64,000 nucleotides of DNA. Origin: Ciona savignyi (taxonomy: Eukaryota; Chordata; Ascidiacea; Phlebobranchia; Cionidae). This document shows positions 13,101 to 24,752 of this stretch, one piece after another. Positions within the stretch are counted from its first letter, which is position 1. Each line of letters opens with the position of its first letter. The position numbers and the translations under genes were made by a program. The notes below the pieces were generated by a model, which saw nothing but the letters and a program-made list of their open reading frames with translations, was not told the DNA's origin and ran no database searches. Location: the NCBI GenBank assembly GCA_000149265.1, contig CH003137.1:322165-386164 (forward strand). The letters run 5' to 3'.

Positions 13101-16100
13101 ATAAATCAAGGCTGTATTGGAGCACAATGCATGGAGTTATAATCATTCAGTTTTCAATCTCAAAAATGAAATTTATTATCCTCGCTTTATGTTGGCTGCA
13201 TGTATTGTTATACATTAAAATTTTGATTTTTCCTTTATTTGCCTTAAATTTTATTATAAAAACTTATGAAACTGTTTGTGCACTTTTGCTAATTTAACTA
13301 GTTGTAACCCCATTACGGCATTAGGATCACAAATTTGTAGCAGAAGGCTGGGAATCTTTTAAACTCCATGAAGCATATTTCATACAGGAGTCTAGGCAAA
13401 ACATAAAAATCATTTTATTCTTGGTAAACTGATGTTTAAAAATAACTTTTAGAAAATATTGTGATATTGGAATGAATGATTACGAAAACTTTATATTAAT
13501 GTACAATTAGTCTGGGTATAAAAAAGACACAAAAAGGTTGCAAAAAGTGTGGAACCTGTTGTTGTAGCTGACTATAATCATCCACATCGGCGGCTAACAT
13601 TGATTTCTCGTGTTCTAATGCAGCGAGTCGCCTCACAAGTCGCTCCTTGTCACGAAGCAGTTCGTCGAACTCGTTGCGCTGTGCGTCAGCTTTTCGTTCG
13701 GACGTTGAAGGAGGTAATCTCTGCAGTCCTCCCACAATATCTTCCAACTCCTGCCGCAACGCGTCGTCCGACGTCGCTGTTCCTGTATTTGGGTGGTTGG
13801 TGTCGTGTGGCACGGATTACACGTTTTACTAGTAAAACTTTTTAGACTCAGTTAGCCCAGTGGAACTTATCCTTAAATACAGCACTTAATACCTTTCTCA
13901 AGGTGCTCCTCCAATTGCTTTATAGCCTCTGTATCGATGGCTATGTTTTTGATCAGTCTATCCAAATGCGCTTCATTGGATTTGATCTGATGGGTGAGTT
14001 CTTTGATCTGTTCTTCCTTGCTCTTCATGTCGGTCTTCGCTTTGCTCTGCGGAGTAGCTGGTGTTGATGGATGGACACTGAATGAATGAGGCACTACACA
14101 ACAAGCTGAATTTAACTCTTTCCCTCCCAACTCGCCATATATCGCGAGTTGGTGGTAAAACATGGCATCCCGACTGTACATAAATGGGTGCGAATCTAAA
14201 AAACGATTTCTCCGCAATGCGTAATGGTAGAGACCTCAGCTATGGCTCATTCGATCAAGGAAACCCTATATTTTATTCTCTGTGATTATCGTGGAGAAAT
14301 ATTAAAAATGCGAGGAGTGATAGCCTTTCTTTTTCAAGGCTTCGCCTCTTATTTCTATCGATTTTACACGAATTTACACGTGACTAACTCAGCCAATAGG
14401 AGTCGTGTTAACTTGCAGAGAAGCTCTTTTTGTCAAGCAAGTCTTTCTTTACATTCTCTGTGAATTTCGTGCCGTTGAGATAAAAAGGAGAGCGTTGGTG
14501 ACGTTTTCGCAGCAGGCGGTTATGCTTTCGTGTTCACCAAAGCATGAATCCAGCTGGGCCTGCTGAGCGCACGATAAAGAAAAAGGCGGCGAGACTAGCT
14601 AGTTGCGGTGTGCCCTGCTTTGAAGAATATTGGATATAGTATTTGCGTTTTGTTTGGTTTTGTATGCCCTTTTTACACTTCCTTCACTGTTCTTTTTTAT
14701 ACTTTTTACTATTTTAGTTCTACAAAACTAAAAACTTCAATGCGTTTTTGGTTCAAGTTTTCATAATATAGTCAGAAAAAAGGGAAATTTCAATTACAAA
14801 TAGTAAACAAACTACTGAAGATAGAAATACAGCTTCGAATTTTCCTAAGTACAAAAACTATTAGACCATCTACATTCCAATTTTCATCTCATTTGGGCAT
14901 TCCAATAATAAGTGAGTATTTCGTTTGTCAGTGCACCTCAAATTTTTCAAAGTCGAGCAGAATTTTCTTTGCATAAAAAGTGGTGTTCACTAAAGTTTAC
15001 ATAATATATTCTTTATTAGAGGTAGATTTTAGATGTGCAGCTTGTTTAAAAGAGGGATAAATTATCTTTCCAACCATACTAAATATTAAATCATAGCATA
15101 AACTTTAGAAAAACTGTGCTAATTTGAAAATGACTAAAAATTGTAAAAAACACTGCGGGACAGCATGTTTGAATTAATGCATTTGGCCGGGAGTGAAAGA
15201 GTTAAAATAACTTTAACAGAATTTTTTAGTCAAGTTAAATTATATACAAAATACAGAAAGACTAATGTTTAAAATCAAATTGGATGAATGTACTACCATA
15301 AAACTGATCCCAGATAAAAAGGATTACTTACAAAATCCGGGCTGTTAGGATCCAGATGTTTAAGATTTGATCGGATCCTGTCATAATCCAACTTCAACCG
15401 CTGAACTTCCGCTCTTCCTCGTGTCAGCAAGTCTTCCATTTTCTCTGCTTCGTCTTTAATCTGGGGGGAATTAGGGATAATGTACAAAGTGAGAAGAGAT
15501 TTGAGATTTTACCCACAGGTGGGTTTAAACAGTATGTATAATGCCTGGGAACACTGGGACAAACAAATATTGAAACTATATGGGCTATTTTTTTCAACAT
15601 ATTATCAGACCTATTTTGCAACGGTTTTGGTTCTCTATTTAAAACAAACCAGGAAAAAGACTTTGTTGACTATGTCGGTAAAAAGCACAATGTGCATTGT
15701 ACATTATAATACTAACTAGATTGTAGAATGGTTATAGCAGATATTAATTGATTTCTTCAAAAACATAGTAAAAACAATTATGGTTGTTTTTTATCAAAAT
15801 AATTGTTGTTTTTTATCAATTGTCCAAAATCAATGGATATTGAGGTGGACGCCCCACACAAATAATTGTTTGACTCACTTCATTGATCTTTTTAATCTTG
15901 GCCGCTAATCGCTGCCGAATCTTTAACTTCTCGTCTTCAGATAGCTTCCGCTGGTCGGCGTCCCGTTCCAGCTTGTGTAGCTCCCGTGTGGCACCGACCA
16001 CTTGGTTCTGTGTGTCACGTAGCTCGCGTTGCAGCCCGGCAAGTCTTTCAGCAGCTGAATTGTGCGGCAGAACATTATTGGTATGAACTGATGAGAAGAC

Positions 16101-19100
16101 ATGCGCCGGTAGCAGTGCTATGCTGACACTTCCGGTCAAATGTGGATACTTACAGTGACCACAAAAATGGCATTTAAACGCACATTTCTAATTATAACAT
16201 CCAATAAACTGACAGAAAAGAGCCTCAGTAAAACAAAGCTGCTGCTATTAGGCCAGATCGCAACCAAAAAAATCTTTCATTTGTCGATATTTCACGAGTG
16301 AAACCTTTTTTTCCATCAATAAACATGATTAAGCTGAAAAGGTGATAGCTTGAAATGTGCACAAACCATTATGATAAAGACTTTATGGAGTTGATTTCGG
16401 CATAAAAACAATCAAGACCTTAATAATTGTGGTGTGCTAATCTAAATTAACGCATGTACAATAGTATAAAAAAATTGTTTTTTTACAGTTTTGAGAGTAT
16501 TGCATACAAAAGTCACCTTCGTTTAGTTGACGTTGTTTTTCGGCAATTTGTGCGTCAAGCTTCCTTCGAGTTTCATCGTGAACCGGTTTTACCTAGAAGA
16601 AAAAAGTTGAACTTTATCAATTTCAACATCTAATTATATTCACAGGATTACTACCATCGTTATGAATGGTGAACCGTATGGTTAGTGCTTACACACCATA
16701 TTACCTACAGCTGTAAGCTAGTTTTTTTTGCTAGGGGTGCAAAAGTTAATAGTTTAGTAAAATGTTTTGTATTTTTGGTTAGGTTTAAATGTCAGTTTAA
16801 ATTCTTATGTTTTAAAAATGTTAATACAAATTTTAGTTCACATTAGGGTTGCAATTTGGATAAAAAGAGAAAAACCCTTACTTTATTCCTATGAACTTAT
16901 CATAACAATAAAACTACCTGATGCATTGACGGATTCATATCACTTTCAAGAGCCATTTCGTTGCGTTTGTATCTTGATTTCCCGATATAGGGACTGTCCC
17001 CTTCCCCCTCACTGTCCACCAATGGCATCTAACGAAAATGAGATTAGGTGTCAAACCTTTTTTTTTCTAATTAATTGACACCACCACTACTCACATTGAG
17101 CGGCTCAAATTTGGCGTCGAGTTTAATAAAAGCAAGTTCCTGTTCCAGTTGGTATTGCTTGGCCTGTGCCTTCTGCAGTTCCTTGGCTTTCTTCTTCAAC
17201 TGCAAAGTGTATACAGCTGTGTCAACATTGGGAGATAATAGTCTTGGTTGTAACAACTTTTATAACTTGAAATTTGATACGTTGAATATGAGAGTTTGAA
17301 TTAGGAATAACGTAATCAAAATTGGTTGGTATTTTAAAAGCAATATTTGAAATTCGGATTTTTTAATTGCACGCAAAGCTTACAGAATGAAGAAATTTGG
17401 TATATAGGTAAATTTTTTTTAACTAATTTGAGGTTTAGTCCTGAAATAGGAATCACATATTAAATGTAATAATACCTCGTACCAGCTGTCGCGTTAGCAG
17501 AGCAATTTCAATGTGCGAAACATTATTAAGATATTTCTGCACTTTTTGTTTAACCCAATAATCCACTGGGTTATCCTATGACAAGGCAGTGTCTGCAAAA
17601 AGCCTTACATAAGGATACAACTAACTAGCTAACTACTCATTAAGATCCAGCAACTGTATCGTTAAGTAGAGTTAACCAACCTGTAGACAGACTTGTTCGT
17701 TGTTGTAAAAACAGTAAAATAAATTCAAATTACCAGTTCATCTTTAGTGTCAAGCTCTCGTTCTAACTCGCTGCGACTTTCCTTTCCTCGGTTCTCGCGG
17801 TCATGTGACTCCCGTTCCCTAGCAACAAGGATCTCTATCTCCTCTAGTGACTGATTGTGTACTTCTTGACTTTGTCCGAGTTTCTGCTGAGTGTCCACCA
17901 GTTCCTTGGTCAATCGGTCAAGCTCCTCTATAAACATGACAATTAAGAGAATACACGTAAAGTTGGTATTGATGAAAATTGCACCTTAATTGTGAAGTTA
18001 AATTCGGCTTAAAATAACTCCCTGACTTATTCTTCATTTAAAACCACAAATATAACCATACCAAATTGGTATACTTTAACATGATGACAAATGTTTCCAT
18101 GTCTGGCAAAGCAACCATTTTAAAGGTATGATTTAGGAAACTTCGGGGCGCAAAATGCAAAATTTATTCCCTAACGGGTAATCTTACTCACTGGCAGTAT
18201 GGGTTAAAAGAAATAAATTATTAAGGTAATTGGTCAAAATTTAATTCTAGTTTTTATAACAAAACAAAGGTTTCACCACTGACCTTGAGAAAAGCGCGAG
18301 GCCGCTTCATTTCTTTCAACCGATGATATGTTACGTCCGTCAAGCTGATCTAGCGACCTCAAGTGGAATATAATGTAGTGTCTATGATGCGGAAGTTCGC
18401 ACAGATCATTACCGGCCACCGACACAACATGGAGATCATGTAATGAGCGAAGGCGTATGATGTCGTTCAGCTAAACAAAGGTTAAAATGGTTAATCTATA
18501 CGTACAATGCAAAGGTACAGAGTACAGTTTAAAAAAAGCGGACAATTGGCAATTTGGTTATACTTATTCAAATCAGATCTCAAATATTCCTGTGCATAAA
18601 AATAATAACAGCTTGAAAACAAGACAAGAGACGCATGTCTGGGCTATCAAGCGTTTTATTTGTTTATTACAAACTTCTTTGCACCCTTAATACTTTGCAC
18701 CTTAATACTTTGCACACTTAATACTTTGCACACTTAATACTTTGCACACTTAATAATTTGCACACTTAATACTTTGCACACTTAATACTTTGCACACTTA
18801 ATACTTTGCACACATAAAGTTGTGTGAAACATTCTTTGTGGGCATCACAGGGCTAATTAGAAGATTACCCCGCTCCCACTGTCTCGTTATTGGAGATATT
18901 GGAGTGTTTTATAGGATTTAAACAGTTTTAATACAAACTTTTAATCTAATGGGTTCAGGCGAGATCTGTATTTTTCAAACACAACCGGATAGCAGGTTAA
19001 CAGTTTGCATATGTAGTGCACAGCATTTGAATGACTATCCACGAACCGAAGTAATCCTGTTTTCTGCCAATCTTAAGGTTCTCAAAGCTCGAAGCTTCTT

Positions 19101-21938
19101 CGGGAGCCATGAAGGAATCTTTTCAATTGAATTACCTTCCACGTTGAGTATTTGTAGGTGGACCAGTGATTCGATGCCTTCAATTTTGCTAAAAACAGAG
19201 AAGGTAGGATCTTTAATATTGTTGATTAGTGGAGTTGTCCATATACCTTGATTTTGATAATGGTTGTTTAATTAGAGAAAAAAGTATAAATAAAGAGTAG
19301 TTGTTCTATCAGTTAAAAGTTATTCCACCAAAACTTTATAAAATTATTGTTAAGTTGAAATTACTTTGTATTTAAAAGCAAGAGAAAATAAGGTATATTG
19401 GAAAAATGTACATTCAATGAAAGGTTTGTGCCAATTGCTTTTGCATCCTTGACAAAAATCACTGTCAAGGACACAAATAAAGTGTGTTTACCCTACGATG
19501 TGTACAAATACGAAATGTACATGAAATCCAGTAATACAAATCAATATAAAAACATATAAATACCTTAATTGATTATGAGCTAGATTCAAATGTCGTAATC
19601 TTGTTAAATGATTAACTTTCTCTATTCTTTGTATGACATTACCAGCCAGATTAAGGACACTCAAGTTTTTTAAACCTTCCAAGTTCTCCAGGTACTGAAA
19701 AAAAAACATTTTAAACAAATTAGTAGAATGCGTTTTACAAAAATTTTCAAAACCCCATGAAAAGATATCAGTATATTCGGAAAGTAGATGCTAAAAGGTT
19801 AATTTAAGGGCCAATACCAGGATTGAAAATAAAGTGTTATTATGGGTTATCTTTGAATCTGAAGGGAATACATTTTGATTTTATTGTTTGTTTTCCTTTT
19901 TTTTATTAGTTGTTTTTTAACATACAAATTACCATTTCCTCATATTCATGTAATAAATAGTAATAATTTATAATTATTTTTGGTTTATTCACATTAATAC
20001 CATGTACCACATTCACACAGGTAGTCCTGCTAAGTGACACCTTACTTAATTGTTTATATTATGTTCAGCAAGAGACCACAAGGGTCTTAGACACTAAGGT
20101 TCGCTGTCATTAAACGAGATCCAAACCCTACGAACCACTTTACAACATGGGAGTGATCACAAAATTCGTAGTTACAATAATCAGTACAGGTCATGACTAT
20201 GAGTATTTTAACTTTATTTTACGCTAAGATCGAATGTGTAGTGTTATGTTATTGCTACCAATGTTCTTCAAGGGCGATCTCACAGCCACATTAATGTATT
20301 TAAGCAATAGAGACCATAATGGACTAAGACAATGAGGTTCACTTTCATGGATGGGTTTGCTTAGTTTTATTCCGTAGTTCAGCGTGTTAGCTCAGCCAGT
20401 TGCGTCATTGACATTTAGCCAAAGGGTTGTTGGATCTGGCCTTGAACTAGTCACCTTTGACCTTATGAAATAGACTTTCAGACAAGCATCGATCAAGTAG
20501 TTTAATGGAACAAATCAAAACTGTACCAATGTCTCTAGTAATCAAACAATTTCTCTTGTCATAATGCAGTGAGTTATTCAATTAATGGGAATAAACAAGA
20601 CTATCTGGTCATGCCAACAGACAATAATAGTTTAATCAAAACACCAAGATAGCATTAAGAGTAAAGACCTTAGGTATTTAAAATTAAATACGTCCGTAAG
20701 GTATTGTTTATTTAAGTTTATTAACAAAAGAAACTAGAAATTATCAAAACATTGGAAGATTGTGCCTTAAATATGTCTTTAACTTGTCAATTGTATACAA
20801 CATATTATTCGTTAAAACAATTTTAGGCATGAATATGAAAAAGTAATAAAAATGCTCATTGCAGTTTAATGGTACATTGAACATTATTATTATGATATTT
20901 AAAATCAAATTATCCAGATAGAAATAAGATTAAACTTACCCTGATTCGTTTATCACCCGCCAAATTAAAGTTCAAAACTTGAATGTGGTCCAAGTTTTCC
21001 TCTTTGGCCAATCTTTTAAGTAATTCAGTTGTGATGTATCGAACAAGGGTTGTGCCCTGAGCCACCTGTATTATAAAGATTTGTGGTGGAAAAATAAAAA
21101 CAAAACAAAGGCAAAATGCTTGAATATGGATGGTTGGCTCCCCACAATAATAACCGCAGATGTATTAATGGGTAGAGCAGCCTAGTACTCTAAAATGAGT
21201 AAAATTTCATATGATTTGTTTGTATCTAGTACACTTTGATCAAGATATCTACTGTCGATCCTTTTGGCTAAAATAAAGATAATTTTTACAAAGCCACAAC
21301 TGTTTCTATACAAATTCTATAAGATGATCATACGATTTCATTTTAACAAACCAGAATCAATCAACTGAGTGTCATAAGCAGTTGGTCGAATCGGACTCAA
21401 ATTTTCTAAACTTTTCGTTGAATAAGTCGGACTTAAAGCACCCCCTCGAGTGGGAGACATGCTGGATGATCGAGATCTATAGAAATAATAAATTGTCCAT
21501 AAATGAATTGAAATAGGGATATAAACCTATTCTAATTCAACTTAAGTTCTTTCTGTTTAATTACCAAATTGGTGATAGGTGCAGCAATAAGGGTCCAAGT
21601 TGAAAACCTGTATACAAAGTGCTCAAACAGATGAACCAGTGATACAGTACATAATGCTTATGGTTGTTTTTTAGAATAAAAAAAAAACTTTACATGACCT
21701 GAACTTAGTGCTATATAATGTTCATTATTATTTAAAATAAAATGGTGGATAAAATTAGCACCAACCTTTGTGGGGTGGACGCTCGGCTGCTTCGAGCAGT
21801 AAACGTGGTCGGTACCCTTGTGGGTGAGGGTATTCTAGAAGTTGGGACCGATGTGCTTCTCGGGGTGGCTGACTTACGCTGTGCTGAACTAAAAGTGTCA
21901 TCCGAACTACCCCCTCGTGTGTGCTTGCTCCTCTTCAT
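1125..21938 (-). CDS. CNTRL: Centriolin, 5' 26 exons (3' end outside window)
   Basis: Centriolin is a scaffold of the mother centriole and midbody that is needed for cytokinesis and cilium-related vesicle anchoring (family knowledge). Exons as read: 21766-21938 (ATG at 21938), 21352-21476, 20940-21065, 19564-19694, 19047-19188, 18284-18470, 17734-17927, 17095-17199, 16918-17028, 16517-16592, 15879-16054, 15332-15460, 13893-14046, 13556-13782, 12724-12864, 11018-11151, 10215-10368, 9689-9902, 9082-9170, 8137-8268, 7625-7731, 6085-6226, 3123-3233, 2480-2596, 1944-2106, 1125-1270. A Ser/Pro-rich head is followed by leucine-rich repeats (20940 to 18284) and then long coiled coil. Diagnostic matches to vertebrate centriolin are QLEQELAFIKLDAKFEPLN (17095-17199), SPYIGKSRYKRN (16918-17028), FHLRSL after the last LRR, and FCNVLEHHHLEDDL (1125-1270). 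Phases agree at every junction except exon 2 to exon 3. Exon 12724-12864 is less certain. About 1235 residues are visible; the human protein has about 2300. Confidence 0.93.
3238..3720. repeat. 68-bp minisatellite with 136-bp higher-order period
   Basis: Units of 68 bp start at 3309, 3377, 3445, 3513 and 3581. They alternate between a 'ggagttattcgg ... gtgccg' and a 'ggggttatttgg ... gtgctg' type, giving a 136-bp higher-order period. Each unit contains three sub-blocks that begin ggcaacac or gcaacact. Degenerate copies flank it on both sides. It begins at the 3' splice site of centriolin exon 3123-3233. Confidence 0.93.
3721..6084. other. Long centriolin intron, no gene seen
   Basis: Beyond the minisatellite and one SINE fragment I see no exon. 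The open frames at 3858-4127 and 4232-4549 have no recognisable motif. Confidence 0.5.
5045..5230 (+). mobile_element. SINE fragment in a centriolin intron
   Basis: Plus-strand words gggttgcaggttctaaattgg, tggttgtgtccttgggcaat and atcacactgcaatacctc in SINE order. Confidence 0.65.
8415..8600 (+). mobile_element. SINE fragment in a centriolin intron
   Basis: Plus-strand words gcttggtgggttattgcgtg, aggcacttagcggacatcgcc and gaataagttatacc match the SINE head and middle. Confidence 0.55.
14112..15205. mobile_element. piggyBac-type MITE with TTAA target sites
   Basis: Inverted ends ctctttccctccc (from 14116) and gggagtgaaagag (to 15201) match at 12 of 13 bases and are flanked on both sides by TTAA. 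The 1086-bp interior has no transposase-like frame, so this is a non-autonomous element. It fills most of the centriolin intron between exons 13893-14046 and 15332-15460. Confidence 0.75.
18685..18815. repeat. 16-bp tandem repeat
   Basis: About eight copies of cttaatactttgcaca lie in the centriolin intron between exons 18284-18470 and 19047-19188. Copies are nearly identical, with one 15-bp unit and one T-to-A change. Confidence 0.95.
20380..20480 (+). mobile_element. tRNA-like SINE head fragment
   Basis: gttagctcagccagttgcg is close to a tRNA A box, followed by a degenerate B-box region (gttgttggatctggccttg). No complete tRNA fold is visible. Confidence 0.4.
21233..21267 (-). other. Possible 35-nt micro-exon of centriolin
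   Basis: Exon 2 (21352-21476) ends in phase 1 but exon 3 (20940-21065) opens in phase 0, so either a short exon is missing or one boundary is wrong. A stretch with an acceptor-like TTATTTTAG on the minus strand gives 35 nt that would restore phase and read roughly AKRIDSRYLDQS. The donor is weak (AGT followed by GTACTA). This is a guess from phase arithmetic only. Confidence 0.2.
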
Positions 21939-22600
21939 TTTTTATTAATTTTATGGCTTGCTTGTATGTCCCGAAATAGAAATGTCACAATTCCACAATG
22001 AAGTGTTTATTTAAGAAAGACATTTTAAAAATCTTCAGAAGTAAACAAAATAACAAATGGTAACTATACAGTTGTCAATTTCCTAAACACTATTACATAA
22101 GCATAAACATTTTGATAATTGCCTTGCATAAAGATAATTAGAAATAATATTTTGAGATTATTTTCATTAAAATAGACAAACAAATTACAAAAAAAAACAT
22201 GTTTTCTTAAATATGCATTGTGTATATTCATACTGATCAACAAAAATAAGATGACAGCTTATGTACACACAGATTAACGGTTTAATGAAGTTATTCAGAC
22301 GCTTATCTGCTAATCTGTGCCCTTGTAAACCGCTATCTGTTTCAAAAGTTTAATTGTACGATGGCTGAATGGCCTTGTTTACTAAATCAACCGCTGAAAA
22401 GGCTTGTTACAACTAGCAACAAACCAACAATGTTACTTTGCCTGTTTGAAAACCGGCGCTTCTCGCGTTCCCATTATTTGACTTTCCGCTCCGTTGGATA
22501 ACATAGCGTGGCCGTTTGTTGTCATGCCTCTACGTCGAGTCGACGTCATTACGCAACATATGCGTCACTCGATAAAACTCTACGGAGTTTAATTGGCACA
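21939..22600 (-). promoter_or_regulatory. Putative centriolin 5' region
   Basis: This is the sequence upstream of the centriolin ATG. Most of it is AT-rich, but about 22440-22570 is richer in GC and CpG than its surroundings and holds CRE/AP-1-like words (GACGTCATTACG, ATGCGTCAC). No TATA box or transcription start can be fixed by eye. It is assigned as a promoter only from its position and base composition. Confidence 0.25.
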
Positions 22601-24367
22601 CTATTTTCATTAAAAAACACTAAATGAATTAATTAAAGACATGTCTAACCAACAGCATTCTTTATTTAAACATTCAAATGTAAACTGCAGTTTACGCCAA
22701 TAGGAAAATTTAACTTGAATTCACTTAATCAAAAGCTCTCAATAGGCTTTTAGAAACCACTTGAAGCCTAATCCAGTAAAATTCACAATTCACCGGCAGT
22801 ACTACTGACTACCCAAACATAATCGTATCAAAAACGTTTCTGTAATCTTCAAAGAATCACTATGCTGCATTCGCACTTCACGCAGATAGGAGATGCTATT
22901 TTTTTATCCACGTGGATTGTAAAACGCTAGAAACATTGCCACACCATTCATACAAATATATATTCGATGATTGCAATCACAATAGTCAGATTACCCTATG
23001 CCGACCTTTGAGTTACCGGTTCAATCGTAGGGTATTGAATAGGATAAGATATTCATCTATTATCCCCGTAAAGGGAAAAAGTAGAGGAAGTTATAATGCG
23101 GGCACTTGTCAAGAGGAAGATATTTATATTTTATCTTCGTGAATCGGAAAACACCAGAAATTCGCCAGATTACTTCGCGCACCCGCCGGATTTTAGTACA
23201 ATCCGTTCATTTACTGGGAACAGGTGACGATTGCTAAGTATCCTTGCTGCCCAAGGGCATAATCGATTAGACAGCGACCAGATTTGATTCAACAACCTTT
23301 CGGCTACCCACATTCCATCGACGCTCTAAAGTGTCTGCAAATATATAACAACATGTTTCTTTTAAAAAGGGAGGATAAAATCTTTAAAAAGGGGATATTT
23401 GGTAATCCAAAACAGAACGTCTCAATTATGTTTAACACACTCCAATATCTCCAGCAAACGAATGGTTGGCGCGAAGTAATTTGGCTTAACAATGATTGAC
23501 TCAATCTTTAAAAAACCTAAAAGTTAACTATAGTCCTAATGGGTTCTTTGGAATACGAAGGAAACACATTGTTACGGTTATTAATCCCCACAATTGTTGT
23601 ATACGATTTCTATTATTTCTATTGTTATCAAAACCACCATGCGTAACGGGCAAAACCACCATGCGTTACAGATTGCGACATTTCTTTGTCTAAGTGCCAT
23701 GCCAAGTTAGATCAGCCATGTTTGTGTACGATGTGTACGCCAGTTTTCCAAATTGTTTAGTGTAGCTTGTGTTGTGGCTGCAGTATATGTTATGCTGATA
23801 TTGTAGCAGTAATATTTCACCTAGCTTAATTGCAATACTTTAATGTTTAAATCTAGCTATTGTGTAGCATTTGCAATTGTGAAAGTGTTTAAGGTACTAT
23901 ATGTGTTATGCTAAACTGCCTCTATTTGAATTGCTAACTGTGTATTCTATTTGTATAAGGTTGATCGAATCGTGGTTGAACACCTCAGAAATTTAGTCGT
24001 TTAGTCGCTACTGTTCATTTTATATACTTCACTGCACCGGAACTGTACAATACACTTTTCTGCAACTATAGTGATGTGTTTGATGGACAGTCACTTAATC
24101 GCTGACAAGACTACCGATTTGATTGACACACCACGACCATAGGGTCACGTAGGATACGGTTTAAATTCTACACACATGTTATTTATACTCCGTTTTTTAT
24201 TTTTCATTTTTTTTCTGCGCCGATTACTCTTTTACTTTGATTTAAATTTGTTTTTTTGCCGATTTTTAGAACGTAGGCTAGGCTACTACAAAACAAATAA
24301 ACAGTCTTGTTTGTTCGACTTTAAACTGACCGACAATGTATTCCTCGGATTGATTTGTCCGACCGAT
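22601..24367. other. Intergenic, SINE debris only
   Basis: Between centriolin and the peptide gene. It contains minus-strand SINE remnants near 22990-23130, a short direct repeat (ccaccatgcgt at about 23637 and 23656), and no supported exon. Confidence 0.5.
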
Positions 24368-24665
24368 TAGCGTGGTGGGTTAGTGCCTCGCCTTTTATAG
24401 CAGTTCAAAACTGGCTCGCTAGCCAGGCATAACCGACATTACCTACACCTAGTGGAATAATGTGATCTACCAAAATAAAGAAAACTGAATCAATCATATA
24501 CAATACACTGCAACAGCTCCGTTAACCCGACGGTAGGCGAAGGGTAATCCGCCTATTACTCCGTTTAAGCCCTTATAGTGGAATAATAGGACTGATGATA
24601 CCCATGTTAACACCCTTTGCTGTTTTTCCATTCACGGGGATAACTATAATATATTTCCTATCCTA
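24368..24665 (+). mobile_element. tRNA-derived SINE
   Basis: Plus-strand copy starting gcgtggtgggttagtgcc and ending near ataatatatttcctatcc. It contains atacaatacactgcaacagc and gttaacccgacggtaggc. It lies between centriolin and the peptide gene. Confidence 0.75.
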
Positions 24666-24752
24666 TATGAAGTTCAAACTGCCTCACAATTTGAATCAAA
24701 ACAAATTTATTGATGTTTAAACTTTTATTTTCACGTCGTGTGATATTCATCC

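Larger units (their letters stand above)
18284..21065 (-). other. CNTRL: LRR-encoding exons of centriolin
   Basis: Four exons (20940-21065, 19564-19694, 19047-19188, 18284-18470) encode the N-terminal leucine-rich repeat domain. The first carries RYITTELLKRLAKEENLDHI, the lead-in helix. The next carries two repeats (LSVLNLAGNVIQRI and LRHLNLAHNQLR). The third carries KIEGIESLVHLQILNVEGN and LRTLRLAENRITS. The fourth ends with HYIIFHLRSLDQLDG, the LRR cap. Order, spacing and cap match vertebrate centriolin. Confidence 0.92.

Noticed and set aside
20380..20480. Possible tRNA gene
   Set aside because: Only an A-box-like stretch is good; no acceptor stem or full cloverleaf can be drawn, and it resembles the SINE head.
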